Below, in pieces: positions 9,984-21,725 of a DNA stretch of 64,000 nucleotides. The position numbers were made by a program, and so were the translations under genes. Position 1 is the first letter of the stretch, and every line of letters starts with the position of its first letter. The stretch is from positions 478,792,900 through 478,856,899 of the forward strand of contig NC_081406.1 in assembly GCF_030272615.1 (NCBI RefSeq), read 5' to 3'. Under the pieces are notes generated by a model. The model did not search any database. It was not told where the DNA came from and worked only from the letters and a program-made list of their open reading frames with translations. This DNA is from Cryptomeria japonica. Lineage: Eukaryota; Streptophyta; Pinopsida; Cupressales; Cupressaceae.

Positions 9984-12900
9984 CTAGATCTTGTGTTCTT
10001 CATTTCTCAAGTCCAATTGTTGAGCCATGAGCTGTTGTAGCTTTGTATAAAAATTCTGAATGGAATTTGTCTCTGTGGTCAACTTATTTGAGAGATTGGT
10101 GATCTCTTTCTCAATTGCCTCTGTTTTATTTTTAATGTCTTTAATGAATAAAGAAAATGTGTAGAGTTTCTGAAATAAATAAAGAATGTGCTTGAGTTGA
10201 GGAGTCAACTCAGCAATAAATTTGACAAGTTTAACTTTGCCGATAGCTATAGCTTTCTGTACTTCTTCTATCATTTTTGCAGTGAGCTCTTTGTCTTTTA
10301 GCTTGCTCAAATACTCTGATGCATCAACTCCATATGTCTCTATCTTTGTTAGGAGTTCATCCAGTTGAATGTAGATTGCTGCATCTGTTGACACAGTAGC
10401 TTCAGGTAGCATATCTATTAAGAGTGCTTTCACCTTTTGTAGTACCTTATTTTTATTTTGAATCGCCATTTGCTTCTCTTATTCGGCCTTTGCTTTGCAT
10501 AGTTCACCAAAATCAATGAGTACTTGCCCCTTTAATTTTGATATATCTATATTGGGAAACACTATCAGTTTTGACAAATCAACTTTAAAACTATGCTTTT
10601 TCATCTTCTTTTAATTACCTTTCACTGATGGAACTAAGACAATGGCTTGTGAGGCTTGATGACCCTCGATAGGTTGCTCGGTAGAGGCAACACTTTGATC
10701 GGTTTCTTTAGCCTCTGTAGAGTCCTTTGGTTTCTCGGTACTCAATGTCTCAGTTGCAACATTCTCAGTGATAGAAGGTGCTTGAGATGTTTGTTCTTGA
10801 GTAGTACCTTCTCCTATTGTAGACTTGTGACCTTCGGTGCCTTGATCCATGTCATGAGGGGTTTCGGTTGAGACAGGTTGCTTGACCGGTGGATAAGGCT
10901 AAACTTGTTCCAATATTGATTCACTAGATACAAGTTTTTCATATGAATTGCCTTCTATCATTTCCTTTTCTGGTGCCTCTATATCCATGACATCTTCATC
11001 TATTTGAATGGTGTCAGCAGGGTCTTACTCGGCCACATCAGGATCTTGCTTGGTGACATCAACAATTTTGATTTTAGATTGCTCACCGACATCCTTGACT
11101 TAAAGATTTCTTGCCACTTTGCTTTTGTCTCATTTTCAACATCAATATACAACCCATTCATCAATTTTAAGGCTATCTATTTGACAAGAAACTTTGAGTT
11201 GTAGGTTGTCAGATGTTCCTTTATTTCAGCTACTGACATGTCAGGAAAGAGATGAACCAGACTTCTTTCTTTGATCTATTTCTCTGAGTCCATTGCATAC
11301 TTCCATCTATTATCAATATGCAAATAAAGTTCATTTGGAAGTGAGTTAGCTAGTTCTAATGGAGCTAACCGGAATTTTAGAAGTGTGCAGATGACAGCTT
11401 CTTCAATTTGTCTCTTCTCATCATTATTTCTAGTTTCATATTTTACATATCTGAATGATCCAAATCCTCCATATTCTTTCAGATTTGCATAGAAGTTTTC
11501 AACACTATGTACATTTACCTTCTTGCTTTTGACAATCTGAAATTTGCTTGCATCCTCTGATTCGGTATCACTAGACTCTTTGCCAAAATGAGTCTCCGAG
11601 TAGGTTTCTTGTAGGTCTTTGTTACCTTGGCAATAGTAACACTCTTTTTTTTCTTACTCAGTGAAGCTACAGATGCTCTAGTGCTAGGTTTCTTTGGAGG
11701 TGGAGTCGGTGAGGCCTTTGATGTGTCCTGTATCTTTCTCTTCAACACTTTTCCCTTAGGCAATTCAGTGCTCAGTGTTATTGCTGCCTCTTGGGCTATA
11801 GTTAAAGTGCCTTTAATAGGTGTAGAGGAAGAGTCTTCTCCAAATTTCTCCGACACTGCCTTAATCATCTTTGTTGCCTTTCTTGTAGCTTTGGGTACTA
11901 CAATGATCATCGTTACCTTTTCTTTCACTTCCTCATAGGTTCCATACCTCAGCTCGGTAGCATGCCTTGGTAATGTAAGAAATGCATCAATTTGCTATTG
12001 TGTGATGTCAAAATCAATCTTGTAACCCATCGGTGACAAAGATTGAGTCCTTGGTTCCACAACATTCACATAACAGTAATCAGTGTCAACTTCAAAACAT
12101 ATGTCATTTTTGTATTTCTCCACTAGCTGGGGTGGAATCCTATACCTGTTATGCATTTTCTCTTGAAACTTACTGAAGTAATCATCCATAATATCATTAA
12201 AATTATCACCTAGCTTCTTGATGAAGTCATTGATCTGATGGGTGATTGGTCGGTGTAGTTCCCAAACAACTTTACCGACTGATGGAAAGAATTTTTCAAA
12301 ATAGAGAAACATGCATACAAGTAATGATCCAAAATTTAGTGTATTAGCCGAGTTGTTTTTCTTTGGCTTCCTGATGGTGTTCAGATTCTCAAATAGGTTC
12401 TTCAGCAACACCTCACATAGATCAATTTTCATTCCCTTTTTCACAATTTTGTATGCCAAGTCTACTGCTGCAAAGGGTACACTATTTTCCCTTGTTGATT
12501 GAAAGAAATAGTAACCTATAACTCTAATGGAAAATTTTAGTTCTTCATCTGTGACATTATTCAATTTCAATCCTCTGCAATCTGATTCCACTCTGGTTAA
12601 ACTGATCAATTCCTTTGGTGATATCATCTTTTGGGCTCGGGCATGATCATAAATAGGGTAACCGGTAATCAGATGAATGATTTCCTTGGTAATTTTAAAT
12701 GGTTTCTCTTCTAGCCACATGTAATCATCGTGAACTCTGCTTAGAACAAACTTGACCCATTGGGGTTTGAACACACAGGGATAGGTTAGGGCTTCAGTCA
12801 ATCCCTTGATCATGATGTGCTCATACTTGCTATTCAGTTTACCATCGGTAGACAGCTCATCATAGGTGTCTTTGATTTCAACATGACCGAGTTCTTCAAC

Positions 12901-13020
12901 ACGACATTTGGTGAAGAATCTCACATCCTCCACTAACAACACTCTATCCGGGATGAGTGAAAATGCAGTTTTGTCATCTGGTTCAGAAGCAAGTTTGGGA
13001 GTCAGAGTATTTTAGTGAGT
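9984..13020 (-). pseudogene. Element A second gene: large protein of unknown function
   Basis: The N-terminal domain (12942-11995, 315 codons open, homology reaching upstream to about 13020) aligns with the B and E proteins. Shared blocks are VLSRVHDDYMWLEE, then KITKEIIHLITGYP, and FGSLLVCMFLYFEKFFPSVGK. A TAG at 11997-11995 separates it from a Lys/Pro-rich part (11928-11515, TPPPKKPSTRASVASLSKKK). Then come a Glu/Thr/Ser-rich linker (10850-10611) and a helical, coiled-coil-like end (10469-9984). There are several stops and at least one frame change, so it is a pseudogene. The start is uncertain because an in-frame TAA lies near 13013 and no ATG follows it. I do not recognise the domain as any polymerase, protease or integrase. 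Confidence 0.75.
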
Positions 13021-13386
13021 GCTTCTCTACATTCTTGAAAACTTGGTAAGTGAAAATGACCACAAAAATGCTTTTAAGTACACATTATACCTTATTGGGT
13101 TCCATGCAATTTAGGTCAAAAACATTAAATGAACTCGGTTCCACTTTAACTTTCTTTCCTTTCTTTGCTTTAACCGAGTAACCAAACTTCCTTCATTCAC
13201 CGACTAGACAGGTTTCTTGTATACACCGACTTGACAAGTTTCTTGTATAGTGCTTCAAAAGACTTTGATAGAATTTCAAACTTACTATTACATCTTAATT
13301 TTGCAGATTTTGAATTAAGTACATAATAAAATAGGAACCGTTAAGATTTACCTTGAGAGAATGCAGTCCCTTCATACCTTTACCGA

Positions 13387-14739
13387 TTAATTTGGAATAG
13401 GTGCACCTAACTCGGTAGGTAAGGTGCTTTCTTCATTTGACACAATTTCCTTCTTTTTCCAAATCATCTTTAATTTTTCTTTTATTTCCTCATTGTCTTT
13501 TCTAGGTTGATCTCTGCAATCTCCAGCTAAGTATCTGACTTTGTGACAATGAAAACATGCCATACTAGGATTTCTCCATGATCTTCTGTTGTTCATCCCA
13601 AACCTTATAAAACAGTTGGCACTTATATGTCCATATCTTCCACAACATTCACACCATATCCTTGTATTGTAATCCCATGGTACTACAAAATACTGTCGGT
13701 AAGGATCTGTGTGAGTTCGGTAACCTCTAGCATTTGCTCGGTGTGCATACCACATATATTTCTTTTGCTTAAGCCAATACTTCTCGGTACTATGTCCATA
13801 TCTATTGCAGTTTTTACAAAACCCTTTGAATTTTGCCTTCTGATAATTGTTTACAAACTTTGTCCTACATTGATTAGATGTGTGACCATATTTATTGCAA
13901 TTGTAACAATAACCATTGGACTTAGTGACATTCGGTTGCTTACCTTTTTTGATTTGGCACATGTTGGCAGTATGACCTTGATTTCCACAGAAATTGTAAA
14001 TAGGCTTCTTTCCTTTGATGTTCTTCTTGTTTCTAGTTTGCTTTGATGATTCTCCTCTCTTGGTAGTATGAATTCCCTTCTCAGTAGAGTCTTTTCCTTT
14101 GTAACCGAGTCCTGCATCTTTGTTGGGTCTTCTTGTATTTAGTTGCTCATCCAACATCTTTGATGCTTCACAACTCTTCTTCAGTGTTTCTTTGGATTTC
14201 TTCTCTGTTTCAAGTTCATCGATCAACCTTGATACTTCAAGTTTCAATGCTTGATTCTCATCATCCTTCATAATTGCTTCATGATGTGCATAACCTAGTT
14301 GTTCTGACAGGTTTTGTTGAATTCTAGTTAACCTTGTGATTTCATCATTCTTATCAGATACTAAGACTTCAAGTTGTTGTTTCTCTCTTTCTAGATCTCT
14401 TACTTTGTCCTTGGCTATCCTTAATGCATCAAGATTTTCAATCATTTGTTTGCTGAAATGTTCATGTTCTCTTTTCATTACTTTTAGTTGATCAGCCAGT
14501 GCTTTGTTCTTTTCTCTCAATACTCCAAACATTTCTTTAGTTTCTTCAGATATATTGTTCTCAGATGATGTCTCAATTTGTTCCACTAACTCTTGAGAGT
14601 CCTACAAATCATCAGATAATCTTCTTCTTACTTTCAGAGATTTTTGCATTTGCCTTTGCATGTCTGTAATCACTTGATTAGCATGATCCATCTCTTCTTG
14701 CAGATACACAATCCTCTAAGATTGTTTATAGCCTTCCAT
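13387..14739 (-). pseudogene. Element A zinc-knuckle (gag-like) protein
   Basis: The frame from the ATG at 14739 carries two early TAG codons and is then open from about 14586 to 13387 (399 codons). Residues 1-150 of the open part are a strongly charged coiled coil. Five CCHC-type knuckles follow. Two are intact (CYNCNKYGHTSNQC and CECCGRYGHISANC). Three have lost one ligand each: the first Cys in YNFCGNQGHTANMC, the last Cys in CKNCNRYGHSTEKY, and the His in CFHCHKVRYLAGDC. CCHC knuckles bind nucleic acid in retroelement Gag, so an RNA-packaging role is the natural inference. The gene begins about 50 bp after the PBS, where gag is expected. Confidence 0.8.
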
Positions 14740-14787
14740 TGATAAGAACTTTCTCTTTAGGTAGTTAAACCTTTTTCCAAGATTGAA

Positions 14788-14799
14788 GCTCTGATACCA
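14788..14799 (-). other. primer-binding site of element A
   Basis: The minus strand reads TGGTATCAGAGC two bases after the LTR end. This is the standard plant site complementary to the 3' end of initiator methionine tRNA. Confidence 0.92.
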
Positions 14800-14801
14800 A
14801 T

Positions 14802-15942
14802 TGTTAGGCCCAATATGGAAAGCTAATGTACTGAGAGGGGAGGGGTGAATTAGTACATTAAAACTTTTCTTCAATAATAACTTTACTATTATGCATAAAC
14901 TGAATAGTGCAGTAACATAATATAAAGCTAAAACAAATAGATAACAATCATACATGATTCACTCCATAACACATATATTTTGGTTACGCAGAAACTCTTG
15001 GTTACAGAGAAAAACTACGGTGGGGATGGCACCCACAAATTCACTACTGCAATAATAAAGAGTGCTCGGTTAGAGCTACATGTTTAGCTATTTATGATAG
15101 CTTACCCTGTTAGGAGTAACAAGATCTGTTAGATCTACCTTGCTAAAGGATTTTACAACACTTAAACTAAATGCTGCACCTAGTTAGAGGCTTTACAATT
15201 TATAGACTTGATTAGAGTATTTTACCCTGTTAAAGGTTTCTCTTACAACTTCAAAATATTACAATAAATCATTACAAATATCTGCAACTTTACATTTGGA
15301 ATATTATAGTAGATTCTATGTGCTCAGAATAGATTACCTTGCTTATAGCATAGCTTGGTAACCCATATAGTAGCTCGGTAAACCCTTCTGTTTACTTTGT
15401 TCTTTGACTATTCTCTGAAAGCCTTCTAGGTGACTTGTGTGTCTCTGTAACAGTCTTCTTATACTCATGCACACACCTTTTTTAATTCTTAACTCATGTT
15501 GTATAAATAGATCTCTTATGTCAGTGATCCATTCATTGCTTCGATCTTACAAACATGTTTTATTGAATGAATAACCATGCAAAATATTTCATTGGTTAGA
15601 TGACCTCAAAATTATACACAATCTTTAAGTCCAATTTCCAATGTGATAACGGTTCTATGTGCCTTGATCTTGTAACATGTTTTCATATGTATGTCCAGGT
15701 TCAATGAATCTGGTAACATGTTTCACTCGGTGTATATCAACTTGGTGTGTCATCTTTGTTGCTCGGTAGACATGAAATGATACTTGGTAGACAGCTCGAT
15801 GTAAACTATGCTTTGAGACTACTTTCTTCTGTAACCGACTAGACTGTTCATACCAACTGAATATTTTAGTAGTAGTAACCAACTAGAGTATATAGAATAA
15901 CTTTTGAACATAAAACTAATGGCAACTTGATAAGCAGTAACA
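14802..15942 (-). repeat. 5' LTR of element A (1141 bp)
   Basis: It is near-identical to 8217-9340, with a short insertion near 15735 (an extra GTGTATATCAACTTG-like stretch). The hairpin at 14824-14860 is the copy of 8239-8275, with one change in its stem. Confidence 0.93.
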
Positions 15943-15947
15943 GTAAA

Positions 15948-18868
15948 AGTGTGTCCAAGTGATCGGTACATTTCTTTATAGTGTTCTCAAAGAATGTTTT
16001 TTTCTCTTTGTCAACTCTCTCGTTAATGGTATCCTCATTCACCTTTTCTAGAGTTATGACATTATCAACAATGAATTTGGACGATGTGTCCAATTTACCT
16101 AAAGAATCATTAATGTGCTCTATCTGACAATTAGGTGCAATCATCTTCAGAATAGGTAATGTGTTATCAATTGTCTTAAATACCAAGGCATTTCAATCTA
16201 TTATCCTCTTGATGGAATCCAATAGAACCTTTGTTATGTTAGTAGGTCTAAATTCACCCATAGATGTGCTCAATTCTGCTATGGGTTTCTTCTCAACAAA
16301 TGTTTGTCCAAGTACCTTCACTATATCCTCTTTATTTCTATCAGATGCTTCCACTTTACTTACATTTTCTTCTGGTGGAAAATTTGTCTATGTACCTCTG
16401 CCTTTGATGGTTTCTTAGTTTGATTAAGCACCTCTGCAGCTACCGGTTTCCCAGACTCAACATGAACCTCTACCTCAGATTGTTTCTCAGTCTATACAAC
16501 TGTTGGTTTCTCTTATTCTGGTTTCTCTGTGTTAGTTGTCTTAACCTGTGTAGGTTTCTCAATTTCCTATTTCTCTCCTTGTGCCAGTATCCTAGTTTCC
16601 TGAGAGTCAATAGTGTGTGTCAGTATCTCAGAGATCTTGTTGTCTTTGACATCATCTACCTTAACCTCTACAGTCTCTTTGTCCACAACAATGTTTATGT
16701 CTTGTGTATCCACATTCATGGTAAAAAGTATTTCTGACTCTGAGTTAGTATCATCATGAGTTATACCTTCAGTAGCCATATTTGGTAGATTAGCAGTATG
16801 TACCAATAATGATGAAGTTAATGGAGGGTTGTCCTGAGCCACTGGAGGGATCTTATCTGTTACTTTTATAGCAGGTATACCACCTACTTTATCTTTTCCC
16901 TTATCTTTCTGATATACCTTGAATGTCTTTTCCACTTTCGGTTTGTTTCTTTCCTTTTGCTTTTCCTTCTCAACAAAAAAGATGTCCCATTTATCTGTGG
17001 TCTCATCTGCAATTTCCTTAACCCTTCCAGGCATCAAGCTTACTTGTTGGTGTCCACTGACAAATACTGATCGGTTAGCTTTAGATATAAGCTTATCTAT
17101 CTCTTCCTTAGAGTTTACCAAATGTACAGCCAAGAGTGCTTCAACTTTCAACTTCTTATCGATTTCCATCATAGATAGCCTTTTAGCTTCCAATCTCATG
17201 TATAAATCGTTGGGTAAATCATCAATTACTTCTATCAAACTTTCTTTTAGATATCCAAATATAGAATAATGATTTCTTCAATAGTTTGTTTTTCAGAATC
17301 CTTAAAAGAATTATACCATTTATTTACATTTACCAAATTACCTTCCTATGTAATCTCATTCAGTAGATCATCCAGTGTAGAGGAAACCGGTGTTTGTTTC
17401 TTCTTTGGTGTAAGTTTCTTCTACAGTTCCCTAACTACTTGTTGCTTCTTCCTTAGTGTCCTAGTTTTCTTAGGAGAAGGAGAGGGTATCAGTGGGGTTT
17501 TCCTTTTACTTTCCACTCTCTTAAACTCAGCAGCCTTGCCACTATCAGTATTAGAAGTTGTCACAACCGGTGAAACATGTGCTTCTGGTTGCAGTCCTTT
17601 AAGCTCACAAGTTGATATACCACTAATATTCATGACATTTTCCTTAATTTCACTGGCCTTCTTAGAGGCATCTCTGATAAACTTGTCTATTTTCTTCCTT
17701 TCTTTCTGCATAGATACATTGCTTGTAATAGTTTTTGCATTACCAAATATTCCTTCAAATGGCTCCCTAGGTGCATCAAGTAGGGCTTTTGCATATGTTT
17801 CTAGAACAGGTAGGTCTACCTCATAACCCAAATAGTTATAGGGATTATTGCTTCCATCCAAGTCTCATCTCTTTTAATAACAAAACAGATTTGTTTGTCA
17901 TATTTATCAACTATGCTCTGTGGTAACCTCTTTCTTGCTCTCATATTAGTTTGAAATTTTTTGAAGTAATATGCAATGTTCTTATTACAGTCAGTGCCCA
18001 TACCAGTGAAAGCTTCCTGTATCTGTCTTCCTATCGGGCTATCATAACCAAAATCTTTGTGACCTATGTCGGGTATCTCTTTGGTAAAGTATAGCATTAA
18101 GCATACTAGTAGGTTCCCAAAATGGAAAGTACCTTTCTTATCTCCCTTAATCTTATTCAAATTATCAATTAGTTCATCTTTAAGCCATTCCCAAACATCT
18201 ATCTTAGCATTATTATTCACCATCTCATATGCACTGTGAATAGAAAGGCTAGAAACCGAATTTAGTCTATTGGCATGTGTTGCTTTATATCCAAGTATCA
18301 TACTAACATATCTCACATTTATATCCTTAACATCATTGACTCTAAGTGATCTGCTATCAGATGTGGCTCCGCTTAATCTTGTCACACTCTTGTTAGGTAT
18401 TTTCTTGGTTTTATTGGGTCTACTACTGGTTGAAGGTAAACTTGTGATTGCCTTAATTGCTTCCTTGGTTATCTTGCAAACTAACTCTAACCACATGAAC
18501 TCTCCATGGACTCTGCTCAATACAAGTCTTACAACTACCTTTGGATATTCGAGAATGTTCAATATTTCTACAAAACCTAAGTCTTCCACAATCTTATGTT
18601 CAGATTTAATCACACCTTGTTCATCGGTAATAACCTCATTAAATATTTTCTTCAAACCCTTAGTCCCTAGGTCTTCTATGTTGCAATGGATGTAGATTCT
18701 AGGGTCTTCAACAAATGTGATACCCTTTGGAATTTTCAAAAAAGCTTCGATAGAATCATCCTGCTTTGCAATCTTGGGGATAATCTTAAAAATGGGTCTA
18801 GGGCGTTTGATGTTTTCAACAATGATAGGTTTTGCAATAAACTCAGGAACAGAAGATGAGGTTGCCAT
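15948..18868 (-). pseudogene. Element B second gene, N-terminal and middle parts
   Basis: The ATG at 18868 opens 350 codons to 17816. The N-terminal domain closely matches E: RIYIHCNIEDLG, LVLSRVHGEFMWLE, KITKEAIKAITSLPSTSSRP, SLRVNDVKDINVR, then FGNLLVCLMLYF. Near 17830 a 13-bp deletion between two GGGT repeats, seen by comparison with E, shifts the frame; reading resumes at 17861-17421 (SPSPKKTRTLRKKQQ, Lys/Pro-rich). The next open part is 17238-16567 (coiled coil, then VYQKDKGKDKVGG and a Thr/Val/Asp-rich stretch), and 16186-15948 matches the E C-terminal segment (LPILKMIAPNC against IPILRMIAPKC). The gene then breaks at element A and ends at 7736-8216. Insertion C lies just upstream of the start codon. 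Confidence 0.8.
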
Positions 18869-18898
18869 TTTGATAAATACCTCTTAACTGAAGTTCTC

Positions 18899-19865
18899 TG
18901 AATTAGAAATTAGGAATTAGAAATTGATGAAAAATTAGGAAATTAGGAATTAGGAGAAATTAGGTAAATCAATTAATAATTTGTCATTTATTAATTAATT
19001 CACAAAAAGAGGAATAATTAGTTAGCCAATTAAATAAACATTTAATTGTGACACGAAGACTTAGGATAAATAAATAATTTATTAATCCTAGAGGGGGAAA
19101 TGACAAACAGGGTTAAATGAATAAAATCATGAAACCCTAAAAGATGAATTAGAAATGCAAGGATGACAATTAGGTCCTGACAAAAGATAATTGATGTAGG
19201 GTTGATTTAATCATGATTCTGACTTGATAAATGACCAATGCTGATAAGTGATTTGATTGATAAATGCACCAATTGACGAGGAACAATGACTAATTGATCC
19301 AAATTGACATAATTGAGAAAGACAACGATCGATGACAAATCGATCGCAAAATGACAAAATTGACAAGAAGACAAGGATCGATGAAAAAATAGATTGCAAA
19401 ATGACAAGATCGAAAATGTCAACGATCGATGACAAATCGATCACAAGACAACAAGATTGATGACAAATTGATCAAAAGACAAGGATCGATGACAAATCGA
19501 TCGCAAGATAATAAGATTGAAAATGACAACGATCAATGACAAATCGATCGCATGATGACAAGATTGATAAGAGGACAAAACCCTAATTAGGACTGACGAT
19601 GTCCAAAATGATGACAAATGAATACGCACATTGATGCGACAGGATAAGATTGACCAAAATCATGACAAATATTGTTATCGACAAGACCAAATTCAAAAGC
19701 GAGAAAAATGAGGAATGCAGAAGAAGGACTCGATGCTCACAAATGATAAAGATCAAGTGTGAATCATAGGAGAAATGTTAATGCGACGCAAAAACCCTAA
19801 AATAAGGCAATGTGCAAATGTTAAAGTATGATTCCGCAAGCATTGACCATTTTTAGACGTCTACA
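18899..19865 (-). repeat. 3' LTR of element C, outer end truncated (967 bp)
   Basis: It matches 30730-31704 nearly base for base but lacks the part equivalent to 30129-30729. The inner end (19865) is followed by the PPT complement. It holds the palindromic minisatellite. Confidence 0.85.
19308..19580. repeat. Palindromic GATCGAT minisatellite in the C LTR (left copy)
   Basis: About six degenerate units of roughly 45-55 bp contain CGATCGATGACAAATCGATC, whose ends are self-complementary. A matching array lies at 31149-31420 in the other LTR. Confidence 0.85.
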
Positions 19866-19911
19866 TTTTGCCCCTCTTTGAGACAATGCGATTTTAAGCA
19901 TTGTTTCAAAG
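19866..19911. other. PPT of element C and a 14-bp-stem hairpin next to it
   Basis: The PPT complement is TTTTGCCCCTCTTT. Bases 19876-19889 pair with 19898-19911 (one G-T wobble) around an eight-base loop. Element I has a 36-nt hairpin of equal size at 61947-61982 with a different inner stem. Confidence 0.65.
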
Positions 19912-20648
19912 AACAATAATGAAAATGCCCCAGACAATAACAATGACATATGCATGCCCCCTCAAGGAATTGGCCGGAAACATGCAGAAAAGAGGCCAAT
20001 TGATCGATAATAATGATAGAACATGATAGGAGCAAACAGACTGACAATCGGAGACTGGATGCATGAATGACAAGAAATTGAAGGTGCAAAAGACCACGAC
20101 CAACATGAGATGGGGAGAGCGCACGTCCATCTATCACTGACAAAGATCTATAAATGAAACAAAGAGAGTGAAAATTGCTCATTTGCACTAGCCAAAGAGG
20201 AGAATTTGTTGCTCTAGAAAAGGACACTTGTAGAGAGATGGCGAGCATTCCAATGGCAGATCACTTCAGAGAACGTGTACGCATGTATAGACGATCGGAC
20301 AATGCGGGAGTAGCGATATGTATCTCAAAAAGCCATATTTTCAATTTTATGAATTTGACTGGCTTGCGCGACATTGCGGGGCCCACAGGGAATGCAAAAA
20401 CTGACTTCTGCACTTGTGTAGGGTCTTCTGCGCTTATGTAGGGGACACAGGCACAGGTTGTGTTACACAAGTGCAGTTGTGCATTGTGAACCCTAATTTA
20501 GTCAAAAATGGCATACGAATGAGCCAAAAAGGGGGGATAAGGGTAGGATAGGTCAAAAGAGATTAGAAACACCCTGATTTGTGGATGAAATGAGGAAATG
20601 CAACCCATAGGAGCAAACCCTAAAACTGACAAAATATGCCCCAATTGT
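19912..20648 (+). promoter_or_regulatory. Region upstream of the PMD gene, with a TATA box at 20149-20155
   Basis: No coding frame was seen. TATAAAT at 20149-20155 faces the PMD gene, about 500 bp upstream of its ATG. It would allow transcription independent of, and antisense to, the element. The rest contains CCCC-rich stretches shared with element I (ATGCCCCAGAC, GCCCCCTCA). Promoter activity is inference. Confidence 0.4.
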
Positions 20649-20649
20649 G

Positions 20650-21624
20650 ATGCAGAGTCGACAGTATCCATTGATCACGCAGGAGAACCGACCAAACTGC
20701 TTCATGTTACGACATAGACTCAGGAGCACGGATAGAGATACATTAGCAGGACTTGGAATATACTATATCACATTCATGCTCGAGATTAGGGCAAACATAG
20801 GACTGCTTACCGCATTGGCAGAGCGATGGCATTCAGAGACTTCCTTTTTCCATCTGGCGACTAGAGAGGTGACGATGACACTAGAGGATGTATGGTGCAT
20901 CCTCCACATTCTGATTCATAGAGAGATGATAGAGTATGACCCAGTGACAGGGAGAGACACTTTGTGCAGATTATTTGAGTGCGACATAGATGATCTGGAC
21001 ATCGTAGAGAGGGAGATTGGCTGGGAGACAATGGCATCAGAGTATAATCGGCGATATGTGGTGATAGCCATGGTGATAGCATGTCTACTAGCAGGAGACA
21101 GACAAGGACATGGATTCCTAATTGGATGGGGAAGAGTGCTAGAGCGGATGGTGATAGAGGGGACGGTGTACGCATGGGGACCATGTGTACTGGCTATGCT
21201 GTATTTTCAGTTGCATCAGATAGCATATCAGGGAGTGCAAACTTTGAGCTATGGAGTCACATTGTTACAGGTATGGGCATTCGAGCACATAGCCATATGT
21301 CGACCGATTGTAAAGAGACAAGTATTACCACATCAACCATATGTGTACTACTATGGGGGAGCACTGAGACAGGGTCCGTTTGGATACATATTGTATTGGT
21401 GACACGAGCTAGACAAACTGAGAGAGTTCACATGGAGGCCATATCGTGATTGCCCTGGATGGTCAGATGATAGTGATGAGCTACCATATTGCAGACAGGA
21501 GAGGTACCTGATTGGGGGACCAGTGAATCACCAGAGAGTGATTGAGATGTACCTACCAGAGAGAGTCAGACGACAGTTTGGAGAGAGGCAAGATGTACCT
21601 AGGAGGACTGAACACTTTGCCTGA
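20650..21624 (+). pseudogene. Plant mobile domain (PMD) protein, broken by one stop
   Basis: The frame from the ATG at about 20650 is open to a TGA at 21400-21402 and then continues in frame to a TGA at 21622-21624. Recognisable PMD blocks in order are AERWHSETSFFHLATREVTM followed by TLEDVWCILHI, then VYAWGPCVLAMLYFQLH, then LLQVWAFEHI, and after the stop REFTWRPYRDCPGW, then RVIEMYLPERVRRQFG. The PMD family includes the Arabidopsis MAIN-type nuclear proteins and proteins carried by plant transposable elements. Its biochemical role in elements is not established. The gene is antisense to element C and close to its 3' LTR, the place where Tat-lineage Ty3/gypsy elements are known to carry extra antisense ORFs. 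Confidence in the family is high; activity is unlikely. Confidence 0.85.
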
Positions 21625-21725
21625 TCTCACAGAGAGACGAGTTAATGGGGAGTATGATTCAGCCACACATAGCATATGCTGACTTCACATAGCTACAACA
21701 GAGATAGTGGGATTGGAGATCAGAT

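Larger units (their letters stand above)
8217..15942 (-). mobile_element. Element A: complete pol-less LTR element nested in B
   Basis: The two LTRs (8217-9340 and 14802-15942) are near-identical and run TG...CA. The flanks at 8212-8216 and 15943-15947 are both GTAAA, a perfect 5-bp TSD. On the minus strand the order is LTR, initiator-Met-type PBS, zinc-knuckle gene, second gene, PPT and LTR. Total length is 7726 bp. It interrupts the second gene of B and is therefore younger than B. Confidence 0.93.

Noticed and set aside
13627-14046. 139-codon plus-strand ORF with many Cys and Ile
   Set aside because: It is the reverse complement of the zinc-knuckle region of element A.
17269-17826. 185-codon plus-strand ORF rich in Phe and Ser
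   Set aside because: It is the shadow of the Lys/Pro-rich part of the B second gene on the minus strand.
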